From NCBI RefSeq assembly GCF_036884655.1, contig NC_088355.1, positions 40,148,501 through 40,212,500 of the forward strand: a stretch of 64,000 bases of DNA, given 5' to 3'. The DNA comes from Musa acuminata AAA Group. Its lineage: Eukaryota; Streptophyta; Magnoliopsida; Zingiberales; Musaceae. The position numbers were made by a program, and so were the translations under genes. Numbering within the stretch: position 1 is the stretch's first letter; every line of letters starts with the position of its first letter. This document shows positions 13,501 through 23,689 of this stretch, piece after piece. The notes under the pieces are model-generated. The model searched no databases, was not told where the DNA came from, and was given only the letters and a program-made list of their open reading frames with translations.

Positions 13501-16249
13501 ATAAATTGACACTAAAAAACTCTTTATCCATTCATCAGGCATCCTTCTGAATCTCATGATTTTGTTTAATAAGCTAACTAACCAAGCTACTCCCTTGTCC
13601 ACTAAACTTTTTCAGACCTCAACAGGGATACTATCAAGCCTCACACTAGTAGCTATTTTCATTTTCTTTAATGTGTATTTTAGTTCACTAGCTCTAATTT
13701 TACGAACAAATATATGATTATTAAATCTACTACTATTATCTATCATTAAATCTGTCCTATGTGGAATATTTATTAAATAATTTATAAAAATATTTTTTCA
13801 TCTTTCCTTGATCTCATTATCATTAATAAGTATTCTTTAATCTTCATCTTTAATGCATCTAATATTAACTAAATCCTTACACTTTTCTAGCTTTAGTAGT
13901 TCGATATATATCTTTTTCACTATCTTTAGTACCTAATTTTTTATAAAAATTATCATAAGCTTTATATCTTGTCATATTAATCACTTTTTAGCCTCTTTTT
14001 TAGATTCTTTATATCTAGTCCTGGTAAATTTTTCTACTATCTTTTTCTTCTTCCATAATCTACAGTAAATATCTAATACCATTAGCCTATGTTGATTCGT
14101 CAAACTTTCACCATGTATAACTTTACAATTCTTACAAATAACCTTATCCACCTTTCTAGTGAGAAAAAAAAATTTATTTGATTATAGTCGTAACCACTCT
14201 TATAAATAATCAAATGTTCACTTCTCTTCTTAAAGTGAATATTTACAATCATAAGATCATACAAAGTTGCAATATCCAAAATCATACTATCATCTTCATT
14301 TCACTTCCTATAACCATAGCCTCTATGCACCCATTTATATTCACCATATATTTGCCTTGTATGACCATTCAAATCCCCTCTAATTATAAGTTTTTTTTAT
14401 TATAGGCATTCCTTGAATGATATCATCTAAGCTTTCCCAAAATTCTCTTTTGGTTTGATCATCTAATCTAACTTGAAGGGCATAAGCACCGATAATATTC
14501 AAAACATCTTGTCCTTTCATAAATTTTAGAACTATAATTCTATCTTCAAATTTTTTTTATATCTATAACATTGTTCTTAAGAGCCTTATCAAGGATAATT
14601 CCTATATTTTCTGTGTTTAACTGTTCTAATATACCAAATTTTAAATCCAATACTCACAATCTCTCTAATTTTTTTCCTACGCACTTAGTCTCTTGCAAGC
14701 AAATAATATTTATTCTTTTTGTAAGCATAGTGTCTATCAATTATAATCCCTTCTCTAAAAGTGCTTATATTCCAAGCTACTAACCTAACCCTCTGTTTTT
14801 AGACTAACTTCTTTACTCTTATTGGTTTAAAACAATGAGAACACTTGCCTACTTGGCACCACATTTGAACGCCAACATGACGGGCCGCTTCCAGGTGAAC
14901 CCCCTAGCCCATTGTTTCCAATTTGGGACACCTAGGTGGTGAAGGTGCCTCACATCACTTTCGGGTGACGACCTAGCTCTATACTGAAATCGGTTAAGAT
15001 CCATGTTCATGAGATCTGACATATTTAATTAAAATCCATGGTCGGTTAAGATCCATGTTCATGAGATTTAATAAAACAAGAAGAAAAATCACGTCAGGTA
15101 CAAAAGGAAGAAAGACTTTATTAAAACAACAACAAATGAAAGATGATGGAGAAAAGCTAAGGAGTCAAAGATTTTTTCCTTTTTGTTAGGTATGAATTAG
15201 AAGTCACCCCTTAAACATGTTTCCCTTTCTCTTGGTTAATCGGCAAAAAGCAGAAAGCTTCAAAAAATGTTTTTTGTCCATATAGAGGCAAATATGAATA
15301 TGCAAATGCAGAGATTGATGTGAAACAATGTGACAGATTAAAAGGCTAGTTTCCAAATAAAAGAGAGGAGGAGCACTATATAAGCCTCAGTGATAGAACA
15401 AGCAGTGACACACTCAAACTTTATAGGAGAGAAGGAACAACAACCTCCCTCATTTTATCAGTTTAAGTCGTGCTTATAGGAATAAACTCTGTGCCGAATC
15501 CTATGCCTTCAACCAGACTCCTTCAAAACATCAGCCAAACAGTCCCCAGATGAGTTGGTCATATATTTTCATCCGATCATTTCATGAGATCACATCACAT
15601 TTAATAATTTTCAACACCCATTTTGTCACAACCAATATCATGTTCTTCCTCTAAGCCCTCTATGAAGATTACTTCAAATAAATCGATAGATTGAAACCCA
15701 AATGTTGTCGACGAGACATTGCAACGAGAAGACTAGGAAAAATTAGATTCAACGAAAGACAGTTCAAAATCCAAATGTTAGGAGCAGCCAATTCATCAGG
15801 AAAGCAATGAATAACTAGAATCACAAAGTATATCAGAGCGTAAGAAGGGTTTACGATGGATGGGTAAGGCGTACCAAAGAATCAAGGTGTTTATCGAAGC
15901 CGGAGAGTTGTTCCTTGATGACAGAGACAGCATCCGCTGCGGCAATAAAAGCGCGGTAGTTTCCCACTGCCACCTCCTGCATCTGCCTCCGGATACGCTC
16001 CGCATCGACGCGCAAAAGCTCCGGCTCCTGCGTGACCACACCTCCTCAGCAGATCTGCCACAAAATTGAAGGACGGGGAGGAAGTAGGGTGACCTTGTGA
16101 AGGCGATCGAGGGTAAAGGAGAGGAGCTCGGAGACGTAGTGCTGTTGTGCGGCCCCGGCGAAGGGGAGGAGGCGAAGCGCCGACGCCGCCGTCACCTCCT
16201 CTTGTCCATCTCCTCCGCCGACGATCGGGCTCCTCGTCTCGGTTTCCAT
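4542..16249 (-). CDS. COG8: Conserved oligomeric Golgi complex subunit 8
   Basis: COG8 is a lobe B subunit of the COG tethering complex, which captures retrograde vesicles at the Golgi. Twelve exons join in frame: 16249-16094, 16027-15875, 11822-11674, 9936-9859, 9735-9642, 9522-9448, 7405-7109, 6412-6345, 6254-6200, 5529-5391, 5107-4923, 4841-4542 (1749 nt, 582 aa, stop included in the nt count). All introns are GT-AG. Recognisable Dor1/COG8 blocks are [15 protein letters not shown] (about 38-52), [18 protein letters not shown] (about 63-80), [54 protein letters not shown] and MNELRPCAP. The end is variable and acidic (MDMDDK). Length fits the plant family (about 570 aa). The start is the first ATG of the GC-rich first exon. 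Introns 2 and 3 carry LINE sequence and intron 6 a non-autonomous element; none breaks an exon or splice site. Identification is from memory of plant COG8 proteins. Confidence 0.95.
8217..9078. mobile_element. Non-autonomous element in COG8 intron 6 (copy 1 of a two-copy family)
   Basis: The left end CAATGTTTGACATACCGCTC resembles the reverse complement of the right end (CAAAGACTATTGTACCG). Inside is a pyrimidine-rich block (about 8476-8560). The left 100 bp match the left end of the element at 47918, sharing ACCGCTCAAAA and the following GATACATAC/GGTACGTAT and ATGCAGACCA/ACGCAGACTA motifs. There is no coding capacity; the open frames seen are short and unrelated. Family assignment (hAT-like, MITE or other) cannot be made from sequence alone. 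Confidence 0.55.
11081..11350 (-). mobile_element. 5'-truncated RTE-type LINE fragment in COG8 intron 3
   Basis: This segment matches the 3' end of the longer LINE at 12.19 kb: both have a run of CAA/AAC triplets, then CCCAAACATTTGGGTCAACT versus CCCAACTATTTGGGGTCAGCT, both followed by ACATGGATCTTT and the same downstream text (TTAAATCTGTATTTATA..., ATTATTCACGAAT). It lies in the same orientation as the longer copy and as COG8. 5' truncation is normal for LINEs. Confidence 0.75.
12263..12544 (-). pseudogene. LINE ORF C-terminal fragment
   Basis: Ninety-odd codons remain open and match the C-terminal tail of plant RTE-type LINE proteins: [20 protein letters not shown], then GRGRPKNTL and [10 protein letters not shown]. 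This tail is well known from plant annotation but its role is not defined. Confidence 0.75.
13024..13227 (-). pseudogene. LINE reverse transcriptase core fragment
   Basis: An open stretch of 67 codons encodes the RTE-clade reverse transcriptase around the fingers-palm region: [18 protein letters not shown] followed by TSIRT and the conserved [13 protein letters not shown]. The catalytic FADD-type block that should follow is not intact nearby. It is part of the LINE at 12185-15010. Confidence 0.8.
14991..15067. repeat. 25-bp direct repeat near LINE 5' end
   Basis: CGGTTAAGATCCATGTTCAT followed by GAGAT occurs at 14991-15015 and again at 15043-15067, 52 bp apart, identical. It lies at the probable 5' border of the LINE and may be a local duplication created at insertion or a pre-existing short tandem. 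Confidence 0.7.
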
Positions 16250-17383
16250 GGCGACGGACAGGAAGAGCTGGGCTCAATCGGAAACGATCTGCGTTTCCAG
16301 ATCTATTCTTTCCCACTAACTCAATACCCCTCAATCTCCTATACGCAGAGAGGCGAGTCGAGGAAGTCGCTCCATGAGAACCGCACTCGTGCGCCGCATT
16401 TGGTAAACACGTACAAGAAAGGGGCCCATTAGGCCTCAACAGACTTCCTCGTGGCCCGTTAAAGACGGGCTGCGAGTTGGACATTCGTCATGGGCTAGAG
16501 AGGATCCGACCTCAACAAGTGTAGGAGGGTTGGGTATTTTTATCTTCTCGTTCAACTTGCTAGATTTCTAATATTGGGTTATGAGTGATCGGTAATCTTC
16601 ACTGTTCTTAATCGTCATGGCTGATGTCATTGACTAACCCGTCTCACTGGTTATAATTACACCTTTACTCTGAGGCCGCACCTACCCTCAGAGTGGCTCT
16701 TGCATGCGCCCCTCTCGAGACTATCCGTCCATCGTAATTGAAGATGAGATAGGGACGGAGAAAATGTTACTTTTGTCCAAGTTATTAGAGGCGATGCATT
16801 ATTCATTTGATGGGTATCCACCTACCTTTCCTGAGAGCGTTATGTTCATCGTCCCGCACAATAGAATCATATATGGAGTTGTTATGTACGCGCCTGGCGC
16901 ATACAGAGAGCCGATCGAGTTGCCAAGAAAAGATGCTATGACAATCGTGCTCCTCTAAGCAATCGTCTCGGGACCCAAACTCTTTTTCTTTCTCAACTAG
17001 ATTGGATTGCGAGAGAGAGAGAGAGAGAGAGAAGAAATTAATGCGGATGAAGAACCCGAGAAACTTCGTCTCCCGGCAATCTCCGGGATCACACGCGCCA
17101 AATCGTCCACGTTGTGCGACGACCGACCAGTCATGGAAAATTTCGGCAATAAACCCACAGACACGGCAACGACGAATTAACAGTCCAGACAAGCGAGAGA
17201 GATCTATCCATCTACATAAAACCTCGGGAACACCGGTAGGGTAGTAACGCAGCGTGTCCATACTCCATAGGAACAATAAAGGGACGAGCCCAAGCCGCAA
17301 ATTAACAACAACAACAACAAAACAACGGAAGGAAACAGCCATCTCCAGGTCAGAATCTTCCGTCGTCTCTTCTGTGTTGCTGA
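16250..17383. promoter_or_regulatory. Shared upstream region of COG8 (-) and the CHUP1-like gene (+)
   Basis: The two start codons (16249 and 17613) face away from each other across 1.36 kb with no convincing gene between. A small frame at 16704-16958 resembles no family. The region includes a (GA)n tract (17011-17033), often seen in plant 5' regions. It may act as two separate promoters rather than one bidirectional unit. Confidence 0.5.
17011..17033. repeat. (GA)n microsatellite
   Basis: About eleven uninterrupted GA dinucleotides upstream of the CHUP1-like gene. GA/CT tracts are common near plant promoters. Confidence 0.9.
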
Positions 17384-17390
17384 TATAAAA
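17384..17390 (+). promoter_or_regulatory. TATA box of the CHUP1-like gene
   Basis: TATAAAA lies about 225 bp upstream of the chosen ATG (17613), in a GC-moderate region, leaving room for a 5' UTR of about 190-200 nt. Inferred from motif and position only. Confidence 0.5.
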
Positions 17391-17612
17391 CAGGGAAGGG
17401 AGAAGATGAGCTCTCGTCAGCCATCCTCCACCTCAAGGAGAGAAAGACAGTAAGAAGCAGCTAGATTTGAGTTGGGTTGACGATTCCCGCAACACCACCG
17501 ACTACTTGCTTTCCTTCATCTATTGATTCTTCTCCTCCATCGTATATACATGTTTCATCACTGGCTATACGAAGACGTACAGGATAACCATTAGTGTTTT
17601 AAAGGGTTGGGG

Positions 17613-19933
17613 ATGATGAAGCTGTTGTTGGAGATGGAGATGGAGATGGAGATGGAGGACCGCAGACCTCTGCTTCCAAGACTCGGCGTCGCTCTGGCCG
17701 TCCACCTATCCAGCTACCTCGTTTCCCTTCTCAAGTTCCCGACCTCAGCCGCTGCTGGTTCGCACCTCCGTTACTTTTTTCTTCACAGTTGATGCATGAT
17801 GATTTCCTTCTGGCATTGTTTTTCCCATTTTGTGTATTTCTTGTTGTAATAGCAGGAGACGAATCAAAAAAGGGTCGTAAATATAGCATGGCTGCACACA
17901 TATGTTTTGGAAGTGGCCTAAAAGATGGGCTCCTATTTCTACAAAATGTAAGAATGGAACCCCTATTCCAAATATTACTCCCACGTAGTTTATACTCGTC
18001 CTCTTAGCCGTTCTAATAGTCTGATTAGTATTGTTGTTTGTAAAGAAAGACGCTCTGGCGAACATCATCCATGGCACCTCCACAAAGCCCAGCAGCGTCA
18101 CCAAAACTGCTCTAACTGCGACCACAAGCGACGACGACACTGAACAGTCCGCTACAAGTTCACGGGATGAAGAGGGACTTCCGTTGCAGGAAGCTGAACA
18201 AGAATCACAGGGTTCTTGTCCCAAGAAACCTGTCAGCATCGAGTTGGAGAACGAGAAGGCGAAAATGGATGCAGAAATCGTGTACCTTAGCAACTTGGCG
18301 CAGGCTCTTTGGGACAGGAACAGGAGCCTTGATATGGAAATGCTCGAGTATTATGGATTGAAGGAGCTGCAGGAGGCTACCGTTAAAGAACTCGAGAACC
18401 AGCTGAAATTAAACTCGGTAGAGGCGAAGTGTTTGTCTCTGAAGGTCGAGTCCTTGATGGATGAGAACCTAAGGCTCAAACTTGAGGCGTCAGAGTTCTC
18501 CGGAACAATGCGAGAGCTTGGATTGGCAAGAGCAAGAGTGAAGCATCTCAAGAGGAGACAGAAATATATTCACGTGCAGGCGAGGGAGAAGATAAGCTCT
18601 CTGGAGAAGAGGATCAGCTTGATGCATGCTATAAAGCGCAGAGAGAGTCGAGACGAAGCCGAGGTGCAGAACAAGTTGAAGAGGGTAAAGGAGTTAGAAG
18701 ACGAAGCTGGTGTACTGAGAAAGGAGAATTCGATGATGACGCAGGAAAACTTGGACTTGGCACGAAGGCTGGAGTCCGCAGAATCGTCCATCTCCACCAC
18801 CCTTGATAGAGTGCAGGTGATTTCATTTCTTTTAGCTTTGGATTTATTTTATTTGCGTCATCAACTGTTTCCTCTCTAGAGATTAGTATTTTGGTCTCGC
18901 ATCATTTAAATAGAATACTCTATCTAGTCTGCAAGGATGTCTTCTACCGCTTTGTTATTATGTTTCCTTTCATAAGATTCTGTCTAATTGGAGACCGCAG
19001 ATCATCACCCAGAGTTGGTCGAAAATGATCTTAACCGTCACCAATATCATGCAGGCAAAAGCCGTAGAGGAAGTCAACCTACTGAGGGAAGCAAATGAGA
19101 AGTTGAAGAACGAAATCGAGCAACTTCAAACCGATCGCTGCACGGACGTCGAGGAACTGGTCTACCTCAGGTGGCTCAATGCCTGCCTAAGGTATGACCA
19201 GAGGGATCATCATCCGCTTCCCGGGAAAACGATAGCCAAGGATCTTAGTAACAGTTTGAGTCCAGAATCAGAGGAGAAAGCCAAACGACTCATACTTGAG
19301 TACGCATGTGCAGGTTTGGATGATAGAGACGTGAGTTTTAGGGACCTCGAAGCGGACTATTCGTCTCTGGAATCGACTGGTGAGGGTGATGATACTCCTC
19401 CGTTTGTGATAAAAGACATCATCACCTCACGTAAACCAAAATTCCTTGGCAAGCTTAAGAAGTTGGTGCTAAGAAAAGGCAGCAAGAACAACAAAGCTGC
19501 TTCGGTTGACGGAACTCCTGCAATAAATCCTTCAAGCTGTGCCACTCCCGAGAGACGAAGTTCCCTCGACGAGGCGACCGGAAGAAATTCGTTTGACAGC
19601 ATCGCCTCTTGCTTCACCGAGGAGCATTCATTGACCGGTCATCTGGCGAAAACTGGTGACACCGCTTGGTCTCGAGCTGCCTTCAGATCCCCCTTCAATC
19701 TTCCGGGAGAAAGGAGACCCAGGTTAGAAGAAGAGGGCAAGAGCGCACGCTGTAAGAGCGACCTAGGTACTTCCTTTGAGTCCAGAAGGAGGGTCACCGG
19801 AGACGGCAATACGATTACGATCGGTCAAGATGATTCGTTTCACCAAGGAGAACCTGAGACTGTTCGGATAACCAAGTACGCGGAAGCTTTGATGAGCTCT
19901 CGCGCTTCATCAGAAGAGCCGAAGCAACGGTAA
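17613..19933 (+). CDS. CHUP1-like coiled-coil protein (chloroplast positioning family)
   Basis: CHUP1 family proteins sit on the chloroplast outer envelope or related membranes and link organelles to actin. Four exons, 17613-17757, 17856-17947, 18046-18816 and 19055-19933, give 628 aa. The N terminus has a hydrophobic segment (LPRLGVALAVHLSSYLVSLL, about 21-40), matching the membrane-anchoring N terminus of CHUP1. A long coiled coil follows (about 145-365), including LEYYGLKELQ, then the family signature VEELVYLRWLNACLRY (about 368-383) and PGKTIAKDLS...LSPESEEKAK. The C-terminal third is polar and Ser/Arg-rich. The poly-proline tract and the conserved C-terminal domain of full-length CHUP1 (about 1000 aa in Arabidopsis) are absent, so this is a short paralogue, perhaps of the IPGA1-like type. 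Exon 2 (31 codons) is the least certain part: its splice sites are good but I recognise no conserved residues in it. The ATG at 17613 is chosen because a TTG just upstream is not a plausible start. Confidence 0.85.
17630..17657 (+). repeat. In-frame GAGATG hexanucleotide repeat in CHUP1-like exon 1
   Basis: GAGATG is repeated about four times inside the coding sequence and gives the peptide EMEMEMEME just after the start. A coding microsatellite of this kind can vary in length by whole dipeptides. Confidence 0.9.
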
Positions 19934-20961
19934 GATTCCTGCTACTTACAGTCGATGCCGATGTCTCTACTTGCTCTGATACATCGTTAGAGAAGCCGCC
20001 GAGTGACTTCTTTGCTAGCTTCGACAGTTCGATTTGGCCGAGGACCAAGCTTTGTAATATGAACGTTCATCTCTAGTGTCAATCAACTTTTCCGATGCGC
20101 ATTATTGGCAAACATACTATCAACGAAATATTTAAACGAGTGAAAAGATCCATGCAATAGCTTCCACTTGGCCTCAGAGGGAAAGTGTTCATCAGAAGAA
20201 GCACCAGTGTTGCGAAGGCGTCATTCGAAAAACAAATGGTCAAGATGATGACATCGGAGCAATGCACGACCTCGATGAAGCTTAAGTCAGTATATGTCCT
20301 CTAAGCCCTTCATGCTGCTTCGCGGTTGGCACTTTCTATGTTCTTTCGTTGTCATCCTCGTCGGACGATCACCGAACCATCCAATAATGCATGGCACCGT
20401 ATTCTAATCACCGGAAAGCCTCCTTCCATTTGCTAAGTGCGAATCCTATGCAGTGTCACGTTGGTCGAGTGGTGGAAATCCTCTTCAGCCAACCATATCC
20501 CGATCATGGCGCCAGAAAGCACACGCTACTTCTCCTCCCCATTGCATGCACAAATTCCACCGTCACGCGATCAACGAAGAAACGACTACTCGTGTGTAGC
20601 AAGAGGTGAAGCATCCTTCGCCCATCCTCATCAGATGTTGGTGGCGTCACCGGTGATAAGGTCTCGACAACAATCCACCACAACCAGAAGAAGAGAAAAG
20701 AAGCACTCAACTAGGAGAGCAGCGCTAAAGCAACCAAGCCGTGGACCATTCCCTCGGTACATTTTCCGTATGAGGATATCTTTTTAGTCTACCATTAATC
20801 AACGAGCAATGTGGTTGACGAGAAAGAAACAAGATAAGCATCCCACAATTATTAAGACAGACGTAGATAGACTACCATTATTTGATTCAATTATTTGCAC
20901 TACCCCACCAACCAACCATGATCTAAGAAAAAGAGGTTTCAACATTTTTCTTTTCGAAGCA
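19934..20961. other. Intergenic region between CHUP1-like gene and cytidine deaminase
   Basis: No supported gene. The first 150-200 bp probably hold the CHUP1-like 3' UTR. Small frames at 20391-20787 are not similar to anything I recognise and lack a coherent gene structure. No repeat family was identified. Confidence 0.4.
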
Positions 20962-20969
20962 TATAAATA
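20962..20969 (+). promoter_or_regulatory. TATA box of the cytidine deaminase gene
   Basis: TATAAATA lies 81 bp before the ATG at 21050, the best-placed TATA element in the window. It predicts transcription starting around 20995-21005 and a 5' UTR of about 50 nt. Confidence 0.7.
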
Positions 20970-21049
20970 GCATGTCTGATGACACCAAATCTCCCTCTTA
21001 TTTGTTCTATTTTGGGTTTCTTTCAGATTCTTAATTACCAAGAAAGAAG

Positions 21050-21976
21050 ATGGAGAGTGGGAAGTTCGTGATCGCGGCGCAGGAGGCCGAGGCGATGGCC
21101 AAGACGGCGGGAGTCGCCGCCCTCAAGGAGCTCCTCCCGCTCCTAGTCCCCACCGCCCTGCGGCTGGCGCGGCCGCCCATCTCCAACTACCCCGTCGGCG
21201 CCGTCGGACTGGGGATGAGCGGCCGGATCTTCCTCGGGGTGAACTTGGAATTCCCTGGCCTGCCGCTTAACCACTCCGTCCACGCGGAGCAGTTCGTGGT
21301 CGCCAACGCCGCCGCCCATGGTGAGGCCGGCATCAGCTGCATCGCTGTCTCCTCCTTTCCCTGCGGCCACTGCCGCCAGTTTCTTCAGGAGATCCGCGGC
21401 GCGGGGGAGATCCAGATCGTCGTCACCTCGGACGAGGATGCCGCCTTCCGCCCCCTATCCTCCCTCCTGCCCCACCGATTCGGCCCCTTCGACCTCCTTC
21501 ACAAGGGCATCCCTCTCCTCCTCGAGCCGCACGACAACGATCTCGGCTCCGTCGAGTCCGCAGTTATCGCCGGCGGCGGCGAGGAAGTGTACGAGGGGAT
21601 CGAGAAAGAAGGGATTCAGCAGCGGCTGAGGGCCGCGGCGGGGGCAGCAGCGAAGGCGTCACACGCGCCGTACAGCGGGTGCGCCGCGGGCTTCGCGGTG
21701 GCGGACGGAGAGGGGAGGGTGTACGCGGGGTCGTACATGGAGTCGGCGGCGTACAACCCGAGCCTGGGGCCGGTGCAGGCGGCGATGGTAGGATACGTAG
21801 CGGCGTGCGGAGGAGTCGGGGGAGAGCACCGCGGGTGGGGTATCTTCGCGGCGGCGCTGGTGGAGAAGGAGGCCGCAGCGGTTTCCCACGAGGGGACTGC
21901 GAGAATCTTCCTGGAGGCAGTGGCGCCGGGTGCCAACCTCAACGTGTATCGCTTCCGCTCCTCCGCTACGGTGTAG
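21050..21976 (+). CDS. CDA1: Cytidine deaminase (homodimeric plant type)
   Basis: Cytidine deaminase hydrolyses cytidine and deoxycytidine to uridine and deoxyuridine in pyrimidine salvage and catabolism, probably in the cytosol. The frame is 308 aa, intronless, very GC-rich compared with its flanks. The zinc site is complete: HAE at 78-80 (His ligand and catalytic Glu80) and PCGHC at 104-108 (ligands Cys105 and Cys108). Substrate-site residues around NYPVGAVGL and GVNLEFPG precede it. The C-terminal half (about 190-300, SHAPYSGCAAGFAV, ESAAYNPSLGPVQAA) is the degenerate second deaminase domain of the plant and enterobacterial homodimeric class and lacks zinc ligands, as expected. Length matches the plant family (about 300 aa). 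Arabidopsis has a cluster of such genes; here only one copy is present in the window. The first ATG, 81 bp after a TATA box, is the start. Confidence 0.95.
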   Translation: MESGKFVIAAQEAEAMAKTAGVAALKELLPLLVPTALRLARPPISNYPVGAVGLGMSGRIFLGVNLEFPGLPLNHSVHAEQFVVANAAAHGEAGISCIAVSSFPCGHCRQFLQEIRGAGEIQIVVTSDEDAAFRPLSSLLPHRFGPFDLLHKGIPLLLEPHDNDLGSVESAVIAGGGEEVYEGIEKEGIQQRLRAAAGAAAKASHAPYSGCAAGFAVADGEGRVYAGSYMESAAYNPSLGPVQAAMVGYVAACGGVGGEHRGWGIFAAALVEKEAAAVSHEGTARIFLEAVAPGANLNVYRFRSSATV

Positions 21977-22400
21977 ATTCGTGCGGATTCCGTGCTTTAG
22001 AGATGAAGACGATCGTTGCGAGTGAAAACGAAGGGTTCAGATCGGATAGGGTGTCTAATTGACATATTGCCGCCACGTTGTTAATAGACGAGACATGTAT
22101 GCTATAATGCTAATAAACATTACGATGAATCCGATTGAGTACGTGTTTCTTCTTTTTATTTTTATGTTTTTTGGGCGGGGGGGTCTCTTTAATAAGAGAG
22201 GGAAGTGTTTCATACTCGATCAACAATCAACGGTCAAGAAAAATTAACTTCATCGACTAAACTAATTGACTTGCTTTCTCACCTGACTACTGATTGGAAA
22301 ATGGTATGGTGTCAATTCACTCTATCTCTTATCGTGGAAGCCACCTAACTGAAGGGATGAGTAACTCTCACAACCCATGTAGTCATCGACAAGAGAACAA
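21977..22400. other. Cytidine deaminase 3' flank
   Basis: AT-rich non-coding sequence that probably includes the deaminase 3' UTR. Nothing else is recognised before the LTR-like sequence that starts somewhere near 22.3-22.4 kb. Confidence 0.4.
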
Positions 22401-23150
22401 TCCGTTGGCCTTTACCTATCTCGACCTTTGAATAACGGCCAACAAGACCCACTAATTGTCTTCTGCCTATTAGCATCCCTAACCACAATTGAGGAAAGAC
22501 TTGCATGCATGCATGCATCAAAGCCCGACAATATAGCTCGATTCTCTAAGCTCCTTCCAGATGAACGGTGTAAAGGACCATCACCTACTCGTCTCGAACA
22601 AGCCAAAAGCCTAAGCAAAATAAGTCATTACGATTGTCCCATCCAACGCCATCCTTCATAGGATGTGTTTGTCAACCATCATTAATGATCCCCTAGACAA
22701 GGTAAGGGGCACCCTAACCTATTATTGACTTCATGACACCAACCACTTAGATAAAAAATCAAGCCCCCAAGGATAAAATGGGGTGAGTATGCTTTATTTG
22801 TACTCTTGTGATGTCTATTATACCCTCTCCACTTCTTCACATTGTTAACTTAAGCATCAGAGGGATCAAGTCGGGATATCCCTCCAACACCAACCTTTGT
22901 GTAGGACCTCAACACTATTAAGATGTTCTTTGGGAGGACATAGAGCACCCTTTGGCAAGGATAAGGTATGTCTCTGGACTGAATCCTCTTCAATAGACTA
23001 ATAGTACCTCGAAGACGTACCTATCGCTTCGGCTTCCCACTTGGGTCATCTCCTTGAGGCCTGCGTGGACCCCTATAATGGACTTATGCCTTCAAGATCA
23101 AACTAGACCATGTTGACTCTTTAGTCAATGACACCAAAGCAATAATATTT
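22400..23150 (+). repeat. Left LTR of the 22.4-24.05 kb relic
   Basis: The left border is approximate; the right border is set by ATAATATTT followed by TGATGCTTGAAG, which parallels the LTR end ATAATATTTT|TGACGCTAAAAGG of the element at 38.12 kb. It contains ATGCATGCATGCATGC (about 22504-22519), a small alternating tract. Confidence 0.55.
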
Positions 23151-23689
23151 TGATGCTTGAAGTGGGACTCGAATATCACAAGAACATCCATCAATGATTT
23201 CTCTCAATGAGTGTTCTAGCGAAGAAGCACCATCTCTGACACCCAACTCATTTTGGGTAAGGAGGGCATCAGCCCTCCTTCTAACAGATAGATGCCTCCA
23301 CCTCGACACAAACCTTGAGACGCTACTAGCATCTATTCAACAATCCCGACCTTTTTTCTCTAGGGCCAAATGAGGGGTATCTACTCATCCCATATGACAC
23401 CTTCCTAAGCTTCACTCATCAAGTATAAACACTCACCAACTTGATGCAAGCAATCACCCCTCTCTTGCCCTAGTTGTATAACAGGTGGCTCTAGCACTAT
23501 GACTAGCAATCTAACCCTTACTCGCCCCCTAGCCTTTAGGAGCATTCCTAACAAGCCTCTTTCCAATGCCCCAGGAATGCCCTTGACAAGCTACAGTGGC
23601 TCTCGAAGCACTATGTCTCCGATATTGGAGTTCAGCACCTCGTTGTGCCACGGGGTAATCATACTTGAGTCGGAGATGTAATCTCTATC

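Larger units (their letters stand above)
12185..15010 (-). mobile_element. RTE-type LINE (endonuclease + reverse transcriptase), inactive, in COG8 intron 2
   Basis: Minus-strand translation, interrupted by many stops, shows an AP-endonuclease near 14800-14100 (LCLQKE/CLQET-like block, DLNGH at about 14390, then [14 protein letters not shown] and HLIIYKSG) and a reverse transcriptase near 13300-13000 ([20 protein letters not shown], followed by MNE), ending with the family's C-terminal tail at 12544-12263 ([24 protein letters not shown]). The 3' end is a GTT/TTG-type triplet repeat following the conserved CCCCAAATAGTTGGGATT motif, typical of plant RTE elements. The upstream limit is uncertain (14.8-15.0 kb). 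It has the same transcriptional orientation as COG8. Confidence 0.85.

Noticed and set aside
15891..16484. 197-codon minus-strand frame across COG8 exon 1-2
   Set aside because: It is out of phase with the COG8 exons and arises from GC-rich first-exon sequence.
16803..17342. 179-codon minus-strand frame in the COG8/CHUP1-like intergenic region
   Set aside because: No recognisable domain; its translation of the GA tract and promoter looks random.
17745..18293. 182-codon minus-strand frame over CHUP1-like exons 2-3
   Set aside because: Opposite-strand shadow of a coding exon; no domain.
19025..19054. ATG at 19025 as the start of a separate downstream gene
   Set aside because: The AG at 19053-19054 joins in phase to the upstream coiled-coil exon, and the conserved family frame spans the junction.
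21318..21942. Frames of 100-127 codons overlapping cytidine deaminase
   Set aside because: Shadows of the GC-rich deaminase gene in other frames, rich in Arg, Pro, Ala and Gly.
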